The translations under genes and the position numbers were made by a program. This document shows, in pieces, positions 5,667 through 5,875 of a DNA stretch of 5,875 nucleotides (position 1 is the stretch's first letter; each line of letters opens with the position of its first letter). The notes under the pieces were generated by a model. That model worked only from the letters and a program-made list of their open reading frames with translations, was not told the DNA's origin and did not search any database. The stretch is from Kiritimatiellia bacterium (GTDB lineage Bacteria > Verrucomicrobiota > Kiritimatiellia > RFP12 > UBA1067), in contig JAQVQN010000168.1 in the NCBI GenBank assembly GCA_028701555.1, positions 1 to 5,875 on the forward strand, written 5' to 3'.

Positions 5667-5875
5667 ATGCAAGCAACGCGACGCGCCTCAATCTTCCTTT
5701 GCGCCGCGACAGCCGCCCTGCTGCAAGCCGTTGCCACAACATTGCTGCCGCCATTCCCCGAAACCGCGGCAGCGTCTCCCGACTTCCACGCCCCGCTGAC
5801 CACCCCGGACGGCCTGACTCTTACAGCCGTCTTCTCAAACAACGCCGATCGTGTCTTCTGGGACCTGCCGCTCGC
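5667..5875 (+). CDS. Secreted or envelope protein with signal peptide, 3' end beyond window
   Basis: An open frame starts at the ATG at 5667, 7 bases after the preceding stop, and runs off the window without a stop (69 complete codons plus two bases). The N-terminus is a Sec-type signal peptide: basic MQATRR, hydrophobic residues 7-23 (ASIFLCAATAALLQAVA), and possible cleavage after AVA at 23 or after AAA at 36. The visible mature part (SPDFHAPLTTPDGLTLTAVF, then SNNADRVFWDLPLA) matches no family I can name. The upstream ribosome site is weak (GGGA at 5652-5655), so translation may be coupled to the previous gene. By position it is the likely exported or periplasmic component of the right-arm operon. 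Confidence 0.7.
   Translation, partial: MQATRRASIFLCAATAALLQAVATTLLPPFPETAAASPDFHAPLTTPDGLTLTAVFSNNADRVFWDLPL

Noticed and set aside
5276..5842. Minus-strand open frame (188 codons) opposite the small membrane protein and secreted protein
   Set aside because: The translation is Gly- and Val-rich without a recognisable domain, while the plus strand gives a membrane segment, a signal peptide and good gene spacing.

Overview
The window is a compact divergent locus from what looks like a Gram-negative bacterium. It is moderately GC-rich, with GC-biased third positions, almost no intergenic space inside each arm, a general secretory signal peptide at the right edge and an ExeA-type envelope ATPase. 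I cannot name the taxon. I saw no tRNA, rRNA, CRISPR, insertion sequence or phage gene.

Left arm (minus strand, bases 2912 down to 25): two translationally coupled genes. The first encodes a membrane-embedded processive family 2 glycosyltransferase of the hyaluronan/chitin synthase/NodC type, with an unusual N-terminal zinc ribbon. The second, joined by an ATGA overlap, encodes a membrane-anchored NodB/PgaB-fold polysaccharide deacetylase-like protein. Its usual catalytic residues are replaced, and it carries a C-terminal beta-rich domain. Together they look like a polysaccharide synthesis or secretion unit.

Centre (2913-3104): an AT-rich divergent intergenic region of about 190 bases. It holds candidate sigma70-like promoters for both arms, whose -35 boxes overlap, and a repeated TTGACCGC octamer.

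Right arm (plus strand, 3105 to the window end): five closely spaced genes. They are a stand-alone CheY-like receiver, a single-domain KaiC/RecA-fold ATPase that keeps Walker A and B but lacks the KaiC catalytic Glu pair, an ExeA/MshM-type AAA+ ATPase related to those of PEP-CTERM/exosortase EPS loci, a small one-pass membrane protein with a Pro/Ala-rich tail, and the start of a secreted protein with a signal peptide.

Working model (inference): the left arm makes and handles an envelope polysaccharide. The right arm is a phospho-controlled ATPase and membrane-adaptor module that assembles or gates an envelope machine or exports a surface protein. The parts resemble EPS/PEP-CTERM loci and the ExeA-ExeB system. 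However, no exosortase, secretin, kinase or peptidoglycan-binding domain is present here, and the combination of receiver, KaiC-like ATPase and ExeA-like ATPase matches no named system I can recall.
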